Part shown: in pieces, positions 26,601 through 41,112 of the stretch | Position numbering within the stretch: position 1 is the first letter of the stretch | Layout of the letters: every line of letters starts with the position of its first letter | Origin: Ophiodon elongatus | Taxonomy: Eukaryota; Chordata; Actinopteri; Perciformes; Hexagrammidae | Length of the DNA stretch: 64,000 nt | NCBI GenBank assembly: GCA_016806645.1 | Contig: JACSYO010001972.1 | Span: 1,514,001-1,578,000 of the forward strand | Reading direction: 5' to 3' | The notes under the pieces: generated by a model | What the model was told of the DNA's origin: nothing | Databases searched by the model: none | Seen by the model: the letters and a program-made list of their open reading frames with translations, nothing else | Position numbers and translations under genes: made by a program

Positions 26601-28588
26601 CTCTTCAGGGCAGCGTTGTTGAGATGTGTATTGCGTGTGTAATCCATGACGCCTCCATAAATCTTTACAAGAGGATCCGGAGCTGCCTTCATCTCCTGTT
26701 ATACATTCTCACCTGCCAGCACAAAGCGTTGGGTTTTCTCCCGCTGGTTTATCCACCTTTGAAACGCTTCAAAATATTTCAGGCTTCAACCTGACAGTAT
26801 GTGGTTCTGACCACAGATGAGCTTTTCAAGTGCTTTTCTTTTTCTTTTTCTTTTTCCGTCGCTCGGTGTGAGCAGGGGGAGGTTTACTGTGGACACCTAT
26901 ATTTCTCCCTGTGGGCTGTTGTGCTTCTCATCTCGCCAGCTGTCAATCACTGTCTACATCCTGGAAGGCCAGAGGACATGCTGAGAAACCGCTGCAGCGT
27001 CCTGCCCCAAACCCTGCCCAACCAACTCCTCCACACCCTGATAGAGTTCCATTAAAGCTTAAAGATGTGTTCTTGGAGGTTTTCAAAGGCTCATCTAAAT
27101 CTTTTGAAGGCACGTTTTTGCTTATGTCAGACATATTCCTTTTGCCTCCGAGGTTTTGTGGGGCGCTTTGTATTGCAAGATAAATCCCTCAATCTATTGA
27201 GGCCCAAACAGCTTTGTCCTGGTAGGAAAAGAGCTTTTAATGATTAAACTAGTTTCCATATGTATGCTTTATGTAAGAGGTGACCATTTGGGACATAGTG
27301 CTGTACCATTTGGTGCAGTCAAGACGTTCCCGGTTAAGTTGTATTGTACAAAACAGTGCTTTGCAGAATCTCTTCCCTGGAGTTTGAGGGTGAAAACGAT
27401 AATCTAATACACATGGTTGTCGGTAGAAGTGCACCAGCGCGTAGGTGTGACATGGCTTCCTGCTTGGATGTTTGGCCCTCCAGTCAGACCCTCAGCTCAG
27501 CAGACTGGCTGATCTGGTTCTCTGGATGGAGAGCCGTAGCAGCTCCTGCTTTAAGCGGGCAGCTCTCGTGGTCCACAGATCCACACACAGACCTCTGGAC
27601 GGACACGTCGGCCCAGAGCAACCAACTCCATGTCCTCACCAAGGTGACATTAGACTTATAAATGAATAGCTGTCAAAGTTCAGACTAAGATCCATCTCGA
27701 TCGGAAATGACGACTTCATCGACCCATGTCCAGTAAAGTGAGGACAGACGCTTTACTTGCCTGCTCTACTGTGAGGCTCGTGTGATGCAGCGTTGTTCCA
27801 GGTCGCCTCTCATTATAGCAGCACTTGTGTTTTACATGTTTCTGTGTGAAGGACTTACTTTATTACTAAAGAGGAACTGAAAGGGAACTGAAAACGGCAA
27901 ATTTGACACTTCATACATTATGACATAAGCCAAACAAATGTATAAAAAATTGTAACCGAATTTCCAGAAAATCTGCAAAAGCAAACGCAGTTGAATGCTT
28001 GTTTCCATCATCTACTGTTATGCAATTATTAGGAGTTTGTTCATTGACATACGCAGTAGGTGGCCAATGTGGCCCAGTGGAAGAGCTGTGTGGAGCGATG
28101 AGAACAATTTTATCCATCTCATCAATGGAGCAGAAATTTCAGTGGACATTGAAGTCTCATTTATTTGCTAAATCTGTTTCTATTGCACTTTTTTGCTTTT
28201 ATGATGCATTAACTTTTCCACCTCGGCCAAGTGCAAAAATGCTTCTGCGATATTTTTTTAGAGCTTTCGGCGTTCCAACTTTTTTTTTAAGTGCAAATTA
28301 AAAATGTTTAAAAGAAGACTTTTTTATTCAACCGAAATATAAACAGTACAGAAAGAAAACAAGTAAAAATAAATAACCAATGCACTCCAGTTAGTTCCAC
28401 TGTTGCTGTTGCTGCTTTTAAGCTTCTGTGAATGACACTCAACACATCCTCCTAATGTTTCACATTAGAAGCCTGCCAGCATTTTAAAGGGAAAAATCCT
28501 TCTCTCTCATCAACATCATCTCATATATATTTGGGTAGCATATTGTTGTGTGTGCCATTTCTCTGCTATTGTTTATTTTTATACCAGT

Positions 28589-28637
<49 letters not shown>

Positions 28638-29433
28638 TATATATTATATGGTAGAATAGATTTTCATGCATACAACTGTATTTAGGCAAATTTGGTATTT
28701 ATAGATGTTTCTCTTAAAGTCATGAATATCAACCATTCCACATGTTTTATTAAAACAACAGAGGGAGTACAATATGTTTTATTATCCTTGTACTGTGAAC
28801 AACAAACATATATCTCTGACCTAATCCAGAAGCAGAAAACACATCAATGTCGATGTTTCTCATGGCTAATTAGATTCCAATATTTATCAAAACAGTAGCT
28901 TTTGATTAGGAATGGCAAGTTTACATTTGGGACTGATGGTGCTGCTAGAGAACAGCTCAGAGAACATCCAATTGAAAAGAAGAATTAATTTGCTCTTTCG
29001 ATTTTGATATATTCTGCCCGTTAAGGGTAAACTTCGGCCCAATAGTGGTGCTAGAGGAAAAACCGAGGGATCATTACATCATCTTCTGAGAACTATGAAT
29101 ATAAGCAGCAAATTTCATAGAAATCGGGAAAATTGCTGAGATATCTTGTTAAATAAAATGTAAACAGAAGGGCAGACTGCCCAACATCGATTGACATTGC
29201 AATCCCTAAGGCCCCACCAATAAATCAGCCATGTCTTCAAAGTAAGACCTGTATTAATGACATGTTTAAAGGATTGCATTGCTGTATTTTGAGTGCAATA
29301 CAAACTTGGAAATATAAAGTTTGTTTTAAAGTGATGGGGATTAAAGTGGACATTGATTTTCAGTATGGCCATCATCTTTTCCATTTGCTGTTGAAATAGA
29401 CCCATGACTCGGCTAACGTCCATCCACACACAC

Positions 29434-29476
<43 letters not shown>

Positions 29477-30102
29477 CTTTATTGACTTCATCAAAACAAG
29501 AAGATCAGACTTTGGAGTGAACAATCGACTGCTAGGCATTCAGGTTCCTTTGATGGACTCATAACCAATAACTATGAGCCTGAGAAGTTGTACGGATGGA
29601 CGAGCCTCTGAAACAGCAGTTAAAGGTGCGATGTGTAAGATCTGGCCACCTGTTCCAAACAAATAGGGGGCAGCATTTCACCTCCTGACTTCATCTTTGA
29701 CCGAACTGCTGAAACTCTTTGCGCTGGCAGCAGAGACTGCGAGTTGCTACAGCTAGACGCTAACTGTAGATCCCATATCTTGAAGCCGCCCCTCTCCTCC
29801 CCGGCAAAGTAGTCTCCTGTTGGCGGCGAGGACGAAATGAAAATACTATTATAATATTAAATAAATAAATTATATTAAATTATAATATTAAATAAATAAA
29901 TTATATTATTAGTAGTAGTCATAATTTAACATTATGATTCGGCTATTATTGGTGCTTCTACTGCTATTACTTCTGTCAATTTCTGTATCATTTCTATTAT
30001 ATGGATCGACTATGTTGTACTTTTATTATCGGTGGCCAAAACGCAAAACGTCCTATCTGCAAAATGATCCAGGAAAAGTGCAATAACCTCCTATCTACAC
30101 TT

Positions 30103-30137
<35 letters not shown>

Positions 30138-33100
30138 TTCTTTTTTTATTTTTTTTTATTATGTATTAGGTATCCTTAACAAATATCATTCTGCAAGAAA
30201 ACAACACGTTTTTTTTTAGCATTCCCAAAAAAGTGCATTTTTCAGATAGGAGGTTTTGCTCTTCTGCCATCGTTATGTTGTTTATTCTGTACACATGACA
30301 TCTATTGCACTTCCCTCCCCCTTTTTCCTTATCCAGTGTGAGGTTCCTGGGACAGACGATGTTGTGTGTTGTATAGATTATAAAAAAGAGGCACATTTAT
30401 GATTTGTGATATCGGGCTATACTGTACAAATAAGTGACTCACTATCGCCTCTTGAGGTGCAAGTGGTATTACAAGACAGGACGGGCCGGGGCTAGCTGGT
30501 TAGCACACTCATCTCAGTTGATATCTCTGCAACACAATACAAAGACGTCCTTGACCCAGCGTCAACACTGTGACCTCGTCACATCCTGTTGAAGATTAAG
30601 TTCATTTCATCATGTTTCATCAGATTAAAATTCTGGCCAGGTCTTACACATTGCACCTTTAGAGCTCAAGACACTGAAATTCTCCATAATGTAGTGTTCA
30701 TGGCAAAAATCTAATATTTCTTTAATCAATAATAAATGGTTAAATAAACATTTTATTTCAAGTTCTTTTGGGATATGATTAAAGAAACACTGCCTGCAGA
30801 ACAAAAGCAATAAAAATACACAATAAGGCTTAACTTGGCAAAACATTCCACTGTTTCTATGTTAATCGCACAGGTGCTTCAAGCATTTATTCAACTTGTT
30901 CAGTGATTTCAGAAGTTATTTTTAGTTTTAGAGTAGCCCTCTCATTGATAAGTGACCAAATAGCATGATGAGTTGTTTTGAAGTGATTAACCTTGTTGCT
31001 TACACTAATGTTCCCAGTCAAGTGGGGTTACAGAGGGCCACGATCTAGGATTACAGATGAAGTGGTTTCAAAATTGGTCCAATAGTCATTATAAATCACG
31101 GCCCAGAGTACTGTGATGTTTTTTTTTTTTAAAACAAATCGGTGATTAGCTTAAGTTGTTAATGTTTTGCAGTGTTGTTCTTTCAGTCAAGTAACTTGGT
31201 CAGTCCTTGATTACTGAAGGTGTTGTGATGAATGCCTTGCAGCTGAAAGGAGACAGTAGCAGAAGATAGATGTGGTGACTGATCGAAGCAGGAGAACTAA
31301 AAGTGCACGTCTTTGCAAGATATTTGCAGCGATGTACGGAGCCTCACCTCTAGATGCCGGTTTGATTAATGTATCCGTGCACCACATAAGGTGTCTGCAT
31401 CAACTTAAAAATGGACAAAAGCACAGTGGGACAAGCAGGTGGGAGACTACAAGCAAATAAAGGTGAAGCTAATGGAGCGTGCTAATGTGTGCATTTATTA
31501 AGCCTGCCGCCTCCTCTCCACTGGCCCAATCTGCCACTTTGCACGACTCCCGGGTCTCCGAGGAGTGAGTCATTGCTCACTTTAAATAATGGAGCTCATC
31601 GAGGGGCTGGAGAAGCTGCGGCGCAGAGCCCTTCGCCGTGATGACAAGTGGAATTGAGAGAGTCCGCTGGCCTCAGACGCTTCTTTAAGGTGGCTGCCCG
31701 ACTCTCGGGCCCGAGTTGCGGGCTCGTTAAGGAGGAGGTAATCTGCTCCTCGCCTGCACTTTGCATTAAATGTGTGATCAGGCTCAGCGCTGTTGGCTGA
31801 GGGATCGAGGGCTCCCTCCGGACCAGTCAGGAGAAGGCATGCTGTTGACATAACAGAAAAAACGACTGTGAGCCAAGAGTGGGTGTGAAATGAGATGGTG
31901 GGTCAAATGTTGAGGTGGTAATTTGGTCCTCGCAGTGGAGCAGCACAAAAGAGCATTTACAATGAAGCAGCATTTATTTCAGACATGCTCTTGTAATAGT
32001 TCAGATGCTTACGTAACATGTCTCTTTGTGAAAAAAAAAACGTTTTGAGGAGTTGGGCTGTCAATAGGAATAAATAAAGTTAGAGTATCATTTTTGAAGC
32101 AATTAAGAGTGCATCATTACATTGGAGGTAGACAATTAGGTCTGTGGAGTATCATTTGCTATTTAAAGCAGGCTGTTCTCATTCACTGTTTGTACATATA
32201 CCTAAAATGCACGATAATTCGTAGAACCCACGAAATCGTGAGCAAGGACGTGCAGGGCTGCCTCTAAGGAAGAAGAGTAGTGCAGCACAAAGAGCGACAA
32301 AGAGAAAAAAAACAAACAGGTTTTTCACCCAGGAGGCCGCTGTTCGTGTTCCTTTTAAAACTAAAAGTCTATGTTTTAATTTTAATTTACATAACTTTAA
32401 CTTTTTTACTTTTATCACGTAACTTACATACTTCTCTAACGCCACGTACACCTGATACCTAACAAATGTACTTATTTTACGTCACAAATGTACTTACTTT
32501 AACCAAAAACCACGATCTTTTCCTTAAACCTAACCAAATAGTTTAGTTGCATGAACCGGTTCTGCCCAGCAGGGGATGACACAGGCACACGGATCGCTCC
32601 TGTGGCTGAACATACGTATTAGAACACGAAAACGTTATCTTTTGTAAGATATGTAAGAGGTTAAATTCAAAGGGATGATTTTATCCAAAAGCAGCACAGT
32701 GAGAGGATACTGTTGTAGCGTGACTGTGTGTGGCTCCGTGGGAAACCAATCCACAACCACTATGGTACTGGTGCCATGATGTATCTAGGTGCACAGCCAC
32801 GGGATGTGAGTCGATCCGTCTTTTTTCACAGAAAAGTAATGAGCAATCTCTGAGCACCAGAGAATGAAATGAGTTCGAGAATGAGAAAGAAGTAGATGTG
32901 GAAATGCTTTTATTAGGCATAGAGAATGTGGACTGGAGCATTTATGCAATATAAAATGTCCTGAAGGATCATTCTGGTAATTATAGTTGTGGCCAACATT
33001 TGCAATGATTAATATTGATGTATTTTTATTAATTGCTTCGATCTGGGAATGTGGTAAATGGACTTTTCTAGACTTCCGACCACTCAAAGCTCTTCAACAC

Positions 33101-36100
33101 GTAACATGTCATTCATCCATTCATACACTGATGACTACCATGCTACCATGCATCAGGACTATCTAACATTTATAAACCGCAGGGAGCTAATTTTTAAGGT
33201 TAAGTGTCTTGCCCAAGGACACATCGAACTGCTGATCCTCTGATTAAAGGACAACCCGCTCGAACACTGAGCCACAGTCACACCCCTCCATCACTAAATG
33301 GACATCCGGCTGGACTAGAAAGACAAGCAGTCAGACAATCAGACTATAAAGTTGGCTATAAACCAACTTCCAAATTTAGCCGAACACATTGGAAGAGAAA
33401 ACAAATGCGAAAGATAATATTTTTACCCACAGGTTTCTGTTTTAAGGGTCCGTCACAGTTTAGAGACCTGCTAACTCAAACAGGTCGACTTACCGACATT
33501 TCGGGTGTGGTCGCTTTTTTCAGGCTAAAAGCGGCGCATTGTAAGACAAGATGAAGACTCTACGGCCACGCTATCTGTTCTTTGAGGATTCACTTGGGAA
33601 CAGCAGTGTTGTGATCAAAATGTGTGCCATCGTTAGGACTGTAGCAACTTTTTTTAGCATTCACAGCTTTTTGAATGCAGCTTTGAATGTCTGTCGTCAT
33701 ATTCTATGACCCGAGGGTGAAATCTTTTTTTTTTTTAAATCCTCAATGTAAGGAGTCAGTGCGGGGCTCCCTTTGTGTGCGGTCAGCAAACTGTTTATTT
33801 GACCGCAGTGAAAAAGTTGTTTTTGAAAGGCTAAACGCCAATATGGAGGGAAGCAGAATATTGTAAGATAAAAACATGTTATGAATTGTTTTGAATGCAT
33901 TTTTACTTTTGGACTTTACACCACTTTAAAGTTATTGGAAATGTTTGTATCACATGAGTCGGAAACAGTCCTACCCAGCCACCACTGGAACTAATGGACA
34001 CACTGGACTAATTCTACAAATAGTTTGATACGGTTCACTACAAACCTGCTTGTAATCGGTACCGAGAACGTTATCTGCACTTCCCCCGTCTCTCCTCTGC
34101 TCCGCTCTGTGTGGAGAGGCTAAGCCCCACACTTGGTGAAACACGAGAGCAGAGGATATTAATGATCTTGTGAAAGTTCAGTAGTGGCGCTTCGGTGTAG
34201 CCTAATCTCTATCTGCAACTGTGCAGAAATACAGAGTTTAACTAGAATGACTAGACATGCAAAAAACAAAAAATGTGCAGAATTCAAATGTTGATTTTAG
34301 AATACAAATGTAAATGTTATGAATGCAATGTATAAGATTTGAAGTTTAAAACTATTCAGTACAGCCCTACTGACATTTACTACTTAGAAATAAGTACTGC
34401 TGAAGGGAATGTAATCAGTTCTGCCAGTATATATATATATATCTATATCTATAAACAAAAAACAAAAATAAGTTGGAATGAACTGGGATTGTTCTTTAAC
34501 AAGCATGCTCTTATACAGCAGGTGTTGAGTCCAACACTACTACGCCACTACTATCATTCTTCCTCAATCTCAACCTGTTTAAAGGTTTAAAGGCACTGTG
34601 TAGTGTACTGTACATTAAAGGTGCTGCTTCCATGACAACTATAAATCACTTCCCATTCAAAGAGGGACATCTCAACAAATCAACACTCAGCTCTCTGATC
34701 TGATGTGAGCTTAGGAAGCTTTGTTGAGGCATTGATCGCCTCTGTCACGATCCCGCCTGCCCTTTTTTCTAAAAACCAGCTGCGGCCACCATCCGCTGGT
34801 GAGACCTGATTGTTGTAAGTCACTTTTTAATGAGCTCACTCCAGCTCGCTGGCTGATCACAGTGACTTTTTCACCTGTGTATTAACAAAGTCCCGCAGCC
34901 TGGCTCTGTAGCACTATGGGATATTCCAGGAGCAAGAGTCCACAGTTGTTTGTGCAGCAGCAGCTAAAGGAGAGATATTAAAAGGATGTTTTGGACAGTT
35001 TGAATTGGGATTTGATGAGGGGTAGGTCAGTGTATTATCTGCAGTAGATAGCGTTCAGCACGCCGCTGGAGCAAAGCTATGTACTGCTGTGGACGGGGGC
35101 AGAAGCATAACTTATTTGAGCCACAAAAAAACGATCAATATCAGCTTAAGTGTACGCTATATTTAGAATATTTGTAACGCTTCACCTTGCCGTCAGAGAG
35201 CCCTTTCTGACGTGGGGCTGAAGCTGCTATCTATACTTTCTTCAAAGCCAAAGGACTCCTTTGACAAAAAACTGTCATTTTACCTTGCGGAACATGGGAG
35301 TTGGTTTGTTTGTGTTACTGTGTGACTCACTTCCCTCTCAGAAAGGGCTGTCTGAAGGCAAGGGGGAGAGGTGAACATATTTAATTAAATGAATTAATAA
35401 ATGAATAAATTAAATATGGTTCAAAGTGAAATGAAGAACAGTGCCCACAATCTTAACAGCGCTTACAGCATGAAAGCTGCTGCCGTGTACAACACGAGGC
35501 ACAATGTGGCTGTTCTGTTCCACCTTTTCTTGAGTGAAAGGTTAATTTTTATCACAGATTATGGATCATGTTAGTGAGAGAAAAAAAAGTACTCTCTTTG
35601 TTAAGCACTTCACATTCAGTGTTTTTCAGTCCTGCAGTATACTAATGTATTGCAGACATGCAAAAATAAAGACTGCATCTGTGCAGGAAACGCAATGTCC
35701 TGCAATTTCTAACATACATGACAAAATCAGTCATTTTGCTGCCAGATTATTTTTATGTATCTTTTTACAATGTGTCTCATTCTCTCTCTGTATGTGTGTA
35801 TGTATGTATGTATGTATGTATGTGTGTGTGTGTGTGTGTGTGTCTGTGTGTGTGTGTGCTTAGTGTCCAAACACTGGAAGGCTGTGAAATCCTCCTGGGT
35901 CCAGAGGTGATGTACGGCCCTCCGGTCCTGGACCTCTTCACCCCCGTGGCCATGACCATCGCTCACTGCGCCGAGGTGGACACAGAGAACTGGAACATCC
36001 AGCTCAAGAGGAAAACCCAGGACAGCAAGTGGGAGGTGAGAGCTGCGGGCCCACACCTGTCATGTGCAGTACAGCCCATCAAGATCTTCGCTCGGCTCAG

Positions 36101-39100
36101 ACATGGTGCATCGCTCCCCTCCATTGTCTTTTTCCCCAATGGCTCTATTCTTTTTCGTTGGGGCTGAGTGTCAACAGGAAGGAAGGCAGGGTTAACAACC
36201 CACACCTCAGCGTTTCCACTGTTTAAGATTGTAGGACAACGCCTGCTACACCTCAAGACTAGACTAGTGGCATTGAAGTGCAGATTTTGTAGACAGAGTA
36301 AACACCAGTGAAATATCAGTCACAGCGTAAAAGTAAAAAGAGTTTATGTGCTATTGAGGTCGTGCTGTGATGTCACCATATAGCGTCCCCATATTGAAGG
36401 CTTGGTTAAAGGCACTGGATGCAATATAACTCATCCATTGTTTTCACTTGAACCCGTATTTAAATTAAATCTTACCACCCACTGACCACCTGCCTCACTT
36501 CAGATGAGATGTAATGGTACGATAATGAAAGAACATTTACTGTACGTGACCACCATACTGCTCCGTCGTTTACATGGCTCGAAATAGCCTGTTGTTCAAT
36601 GTAGCTGTAACATCTGGATCTACCAACCTGGTGAAACACGGCCACAATGCTGAGGTGACAAAAGAAGGTAAACTAAATCTGAAAGCAAAAAGCTGCCAGT
36701 GTGTCCATATAATATATCTGATAACTGTATGCTTTCTTTTGAGACCCATCCGTTTTTTATTAGCTTATGAAACCACAGCAAATACTTTAACCGGCTGCAG
36801 ACGTATGTTGCTGTAAACCTTAATAATATTTTTTTTTTATATGACTATGAACAGTGTGAAAGGAATTGCTTGTAGTGCCAAAACTACAGAGATTAACACC
36901 CAATTCCGCAGTTCCCTTCACCTCTAGTGAGCTTATTTAGCCTCCTTTAGCTTGTTGTTTTGGTGCTCTGGCCCACAAATTTACTTCATTCCAACTTTTT
37001 TCCAGCACCAGCCGGCAGCTATGTTATGTAAAACAGCTCTGAACAAAGAGCTGGCGAGGAAATAAAAACACTCCTTCGTATCTTCTGGACGTGTAGATTG
37101 TTTGCTAACACGTTCGCTATTAAAACTTTATTTGGTCATATTATATAAATAATTGTTCTGCTACCCCCAAGTGGCCAAGAATTTAATTAATGCAGCTTTG
37201 ATTGATTTTATTCAGTTGAATTAGTGTGTAACAGGTGTGAGAATATTTGTCTGATAGAGTAGCTCATGTTAAACAAGCAGTCTATATTAATGCATCTGAA
37301 TACATGCAGGACTCAGCATAGTTAACAGTATTTTCTCTATGCCAGTATGGCAGCTAAATGTCATTTAACACTAAGATTGGTTGTCATAGGCCGTGGTTAC
37401 AATTGTCTTTTCAAAGCGACTTTTGATCATGCCAGGACGCATTAACTGTCATGTCTGTACGCTTGGGATTTGGTCAGCCAGAACACACACCCAGGCCACC
37501 TTACTCGCATTGAAAGTCAAAGTCCCGTCCCTTCTGGTGAACCACCATGGGACCTTAATTCTGAAAAAGTATGTACGGTAGTCAATGGTCCTGGGACAGA
37601 TGATATCGTATGCTGTATAGATTGTAAAGCCCTCTGAGGCAAATTTGGGATTTTGGGCTATACAAAATAAATATACAAATAACTGATCCCATTTGAATTT
37701 TGCCATGAAATACACAGATGATGTTTGTCAATTAAAAAGATAAATGAAAAAAAATTCTGGTACAACTGTTGAAGCATAAGTCTTTGAAAAAAGGTATTTA
37801 GAAAGACAACACACCCAAAAGTGGCGAATGTGGCGTCTCGCTCTGAAGCTACGATGCCTGTGTTTGGGACCAAGATGTTCTAACACCAACAACGGGTCTC
37901 ACTCCTTCTTTCTCTTCCTGGCTGATAAAAAGAGTCGCTGGATAGGAGACATCAGGTAGGATTATGATACATTTGTGCATGGAACATAGCTAAATTACCC
38001 AGCTAGCTAGCAAGTCAAGGTAACGGCCATGTTTGTGACGTACATTTTGCGAGACGAGAGATGTAGTTCATTGAGCGGTTTCACACAAAACCATAGGGTA
38101 CAACGGCAAACTGCGACTTTCTTGAAATTATCTTTCAAACTGGCAAACATCATATGTTTCCTGTCAAGTCGCTGCTGATGAAAACACAACATTTCCTCGC
38201 TTATCCACCGTTTTAACAGCCGCTCCTTTGATTACGAAATATATCCGATCCCATATCTGATCAAGCAGGCCACATTGAAGTGTCAAGTGTGGACACAGAA
38301 ATGTGGACACAGCTGAGTTTTAATCTGGTGCAACCAATCACAGAAAACACAAGTGTAACCGCGGCCATAGTTTCCTTATGTTGCCTTTTGTTCCTTCACT
38401 ATTTCATACAGTATCAGATGTCACTCAGTGTAGGACAGTGAGTTTTGAACATGGAAGTTCGAGTCGTGTTCCTTGACCCTGGATGCCACAGTTTGTTGAC
38501 AGTTTGTTGTTATCTCCCTCTGTTTGCTGACCTTTTATATATGGGCTTTATGTGGAAAACGGTCCTGTTAGCGAGCACGTGAGCCATAAAGGACTATTGG
38601 GGCTTTGTGGAGTTGCTCATTGATCCAGCCTCCTGCTCTCTGTGGGCTCAGAGGGTGACATAAGAACCCATGAAGGTAACACTGCCGGTCCGGCAGGAGG
38701 AAAATAAAGAAACAATTACAGTGTGTAATGGGCAAGAAGAGGCATGGCTGCTGTCAGTCAGTGGGGGAGTGGTGGTGGTGGGGTTGCAACGGGGGAGGTA
38801 TAAGGGGCAGTTAGACAAGGGCAGTATCGATTAGTGGATCAGGAAAGACATGGCATGCTGAATTTAGATGTGAGGCTATCAGGCGGAGAGTCATGGAGAT
38901 TGTTTCACTGGCTGGGCACGACTCTCCATTTGCCTCCCCAGACATGTCCCAACCCCCATCACACATTTAAACATCAACACTCACACTCACATATCTAACA
39001 CACCATCAACACCAAACACAAGCAAGCGGTGCAACTTGTTTCTTGTTAGCTTTGCTCTAATGCTTTGGAAAAGGACACATTGTATTTCTACCAGCTCTTT

Positions 39101-41019
39101 ATGTGTATGCCCCCATCCTTCGAAGAAGATTGTTTTTACCGGTCTAGATGAAGTCCCGAGAGCTTAATCCCAAATCCAAAGGCATGACAAGCCCAATGGC
39201 TGTTTTCACTTTGCATTATTTGCTCATGATTTTGGGCAGCAACATGGAGAGAATATTCATTCAAGCAGTAATGTAAATGTAACTCTGATGTAAAGTTTTG
39301 CAAGCTGAGCATGGGTCAGAATAATGAATACCACTTGCCCCCGGCTGTTGTTGTGGTTGTCAGCGCTTAAAAGACCTTGTAATTTATAGGAAAAACAGTC
39401 AGATTTTCCTGCTTTCTACATTGTCATCTTTTGTCCTGAATTATATTTTTCTAAATTGTGGAAATGGCTGATATAAAGAATATCCAAGAGCTTTACCTGC
39501 ACCACCTCTGCACCACAAAGATGCAACATAATGGACCTTATTCTTCAGTTTATGGAACATTTTCAGTTTCGTAGTGTTTACAATGTTTGACAGGATTGGT
39601 TTGGTATCCTTGTACTAAGATCAAAACCAGAGTTCAAAGTATTTTAGTCCTGGTTGCTATTATCTTTTCTTTTCACCAGTATAAAATGCTCGGAGCCGAC
39701 ACTCTTTTTTTTGGTGAGTTTGAGTATATGTTCGGAGCAGGTAGCCATAGCTTCACTTGGTCCTGTTTGTTTGGCTATTAAAACATGATTATACAGTTGC
39801 AAGACCATTTCTAATTTTAGTTAACATCTTATCTATATGTTTCACACATGATCATTTGTTGTCCAAAGTGTTTCCAAGTAGCTAACAGTCGAAATGTTGC
39901 TTGGACCTAAAAACACCTCCAAAAATTCCATTCTCCCATTTCAAGTTGCCTAACGGACTGTAAACAATAGAAGAATATAGAAGAGGAACTCTTTCCCAGA
40001 TATCTGTTATCCGGATATCTGCTGGAAATCCCGAAATACTGCTAAAAAGCTAAATTGTTGTCAGACCGATAGCTGATGGGTTCTGAGGCAATCTGGTCTC
40101 CTAAAAATCCATTCCCATCCAACAAAACTGCATTGTCAATTACCTTTTGAGGGTAACTTATTTTCTTTGTTTTTGATGAATCACAAATAAGTTTCTAATC
40201 ATAGCCTGCAGAAGAAGGACGTTGGGGTGGATAGGTGGATCAAACCAACAGGACTTTCACCCAGGATACCGTTGTTCGTGTTCTGTGTTAAACCCAAAGT
40301 CAACGTAGACGTTGACTAATTTGTCTATAACATAAATAACGTAACAAGCGTGCTTATTATAGCAAACCATGACATTTTATTAAACCATAGCAAGTAGTTT
40401 TATTGCATTTTTGCAACGGAGACAATATCTTTCCCTCGATACGTAATTGTAAAATTTTGTTTATTTATAGGATACAGGGTTGTCTATGATTGAGCCCAAA
40501 GGCTCTGTATCTGGCTAACCCAATAATACACGGCCCTTCTCCATATGTACTAATGCACAGACATGAGATGCGTAAGTGGATGCTCGCTTCCCTCGTTTGT
40601 TCGTCTTCGTAAGATGAGAGACCTTGTTGACTCTCTTCAGGTCATACGGTCAGAGATTGATGTTGTTTTGAAGAGCTCTTCTGATCGACAGCTTGTTTGC
40701 TGACCAAGGTGTCACCACTTTGTTAGTTTGTGTATTTTCTCTCCCCTCTGAGTTCAAGCTCATGTTTACCTAACCTTGTCATTTATAAGTATTCTAGTTT
40801 TGCCATTGTGTGAGAAAAAAATTGCCCTCGTGTAAGAGGGCAATTTCTCAAGATGTGCGAGTGGTGTGAATGAGGAAGGAGACCGGAGGGGGGATGGTGA
40901 GTGAATACACGATTCATGTCGCTTTGAGATATCACTCTAATATTAAAAGAGGGCAGAGCTACTCAGAGCTCCTCAGAGCTTCTTGGAAGAAATAATGACT
41001 TACCATTGAGGGCTAACCC

Positions 41020-41112
<93 letters not shown>

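Larger units (their letters stand above)
29621..30661. mobile_element. Terminal-inverted-repeat element with a nested repeat (family D)
   Basis: The left end taaaggtgcgatgtgtaaga (29621) and the right end (to 30661), reversed, taaaggtgcaatgtgtaaga differ at one of the first 20 bases, and the match continues into ctggcca. Both ends are flanked by or start with TA, as in Tc1/mariner-type miniature elements. Internal blocks gggggcagcatttcacctc (left) and ggacgggccggggctagctg (right) recur at 43244-43505 and 55757-56235. A (TA)n run and an inverted family A copy lie inside. There is no transposase. Confidence 0.7.
24315..35863. other. unc5d: Longest intron, inside ZU5
   Basis: 11,549 bp. Contents: an ATT-type microsatellite (25394-25530), a probable dispersed repeat (about 27905-28315), (TA)n at 28594-28637, (CA)n at 29425-29473, an inverted-repeat element with internal insertions (29621-30661), a core-family copy (about 32325-32560), an inverted SINE relative (33051-33285), a second copy of the 18785-type repeat (35030-35290) and a (TATG)n(TG)n tract that runs into the acceptor. 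No coding sequence is recognised. Confidence 0.7.

Noticed and set aside
38681..38697. Palindrome ctgccggtccggcag
   Set aside because: Short, single and without context; palindromes this size are expected in 64 kb.
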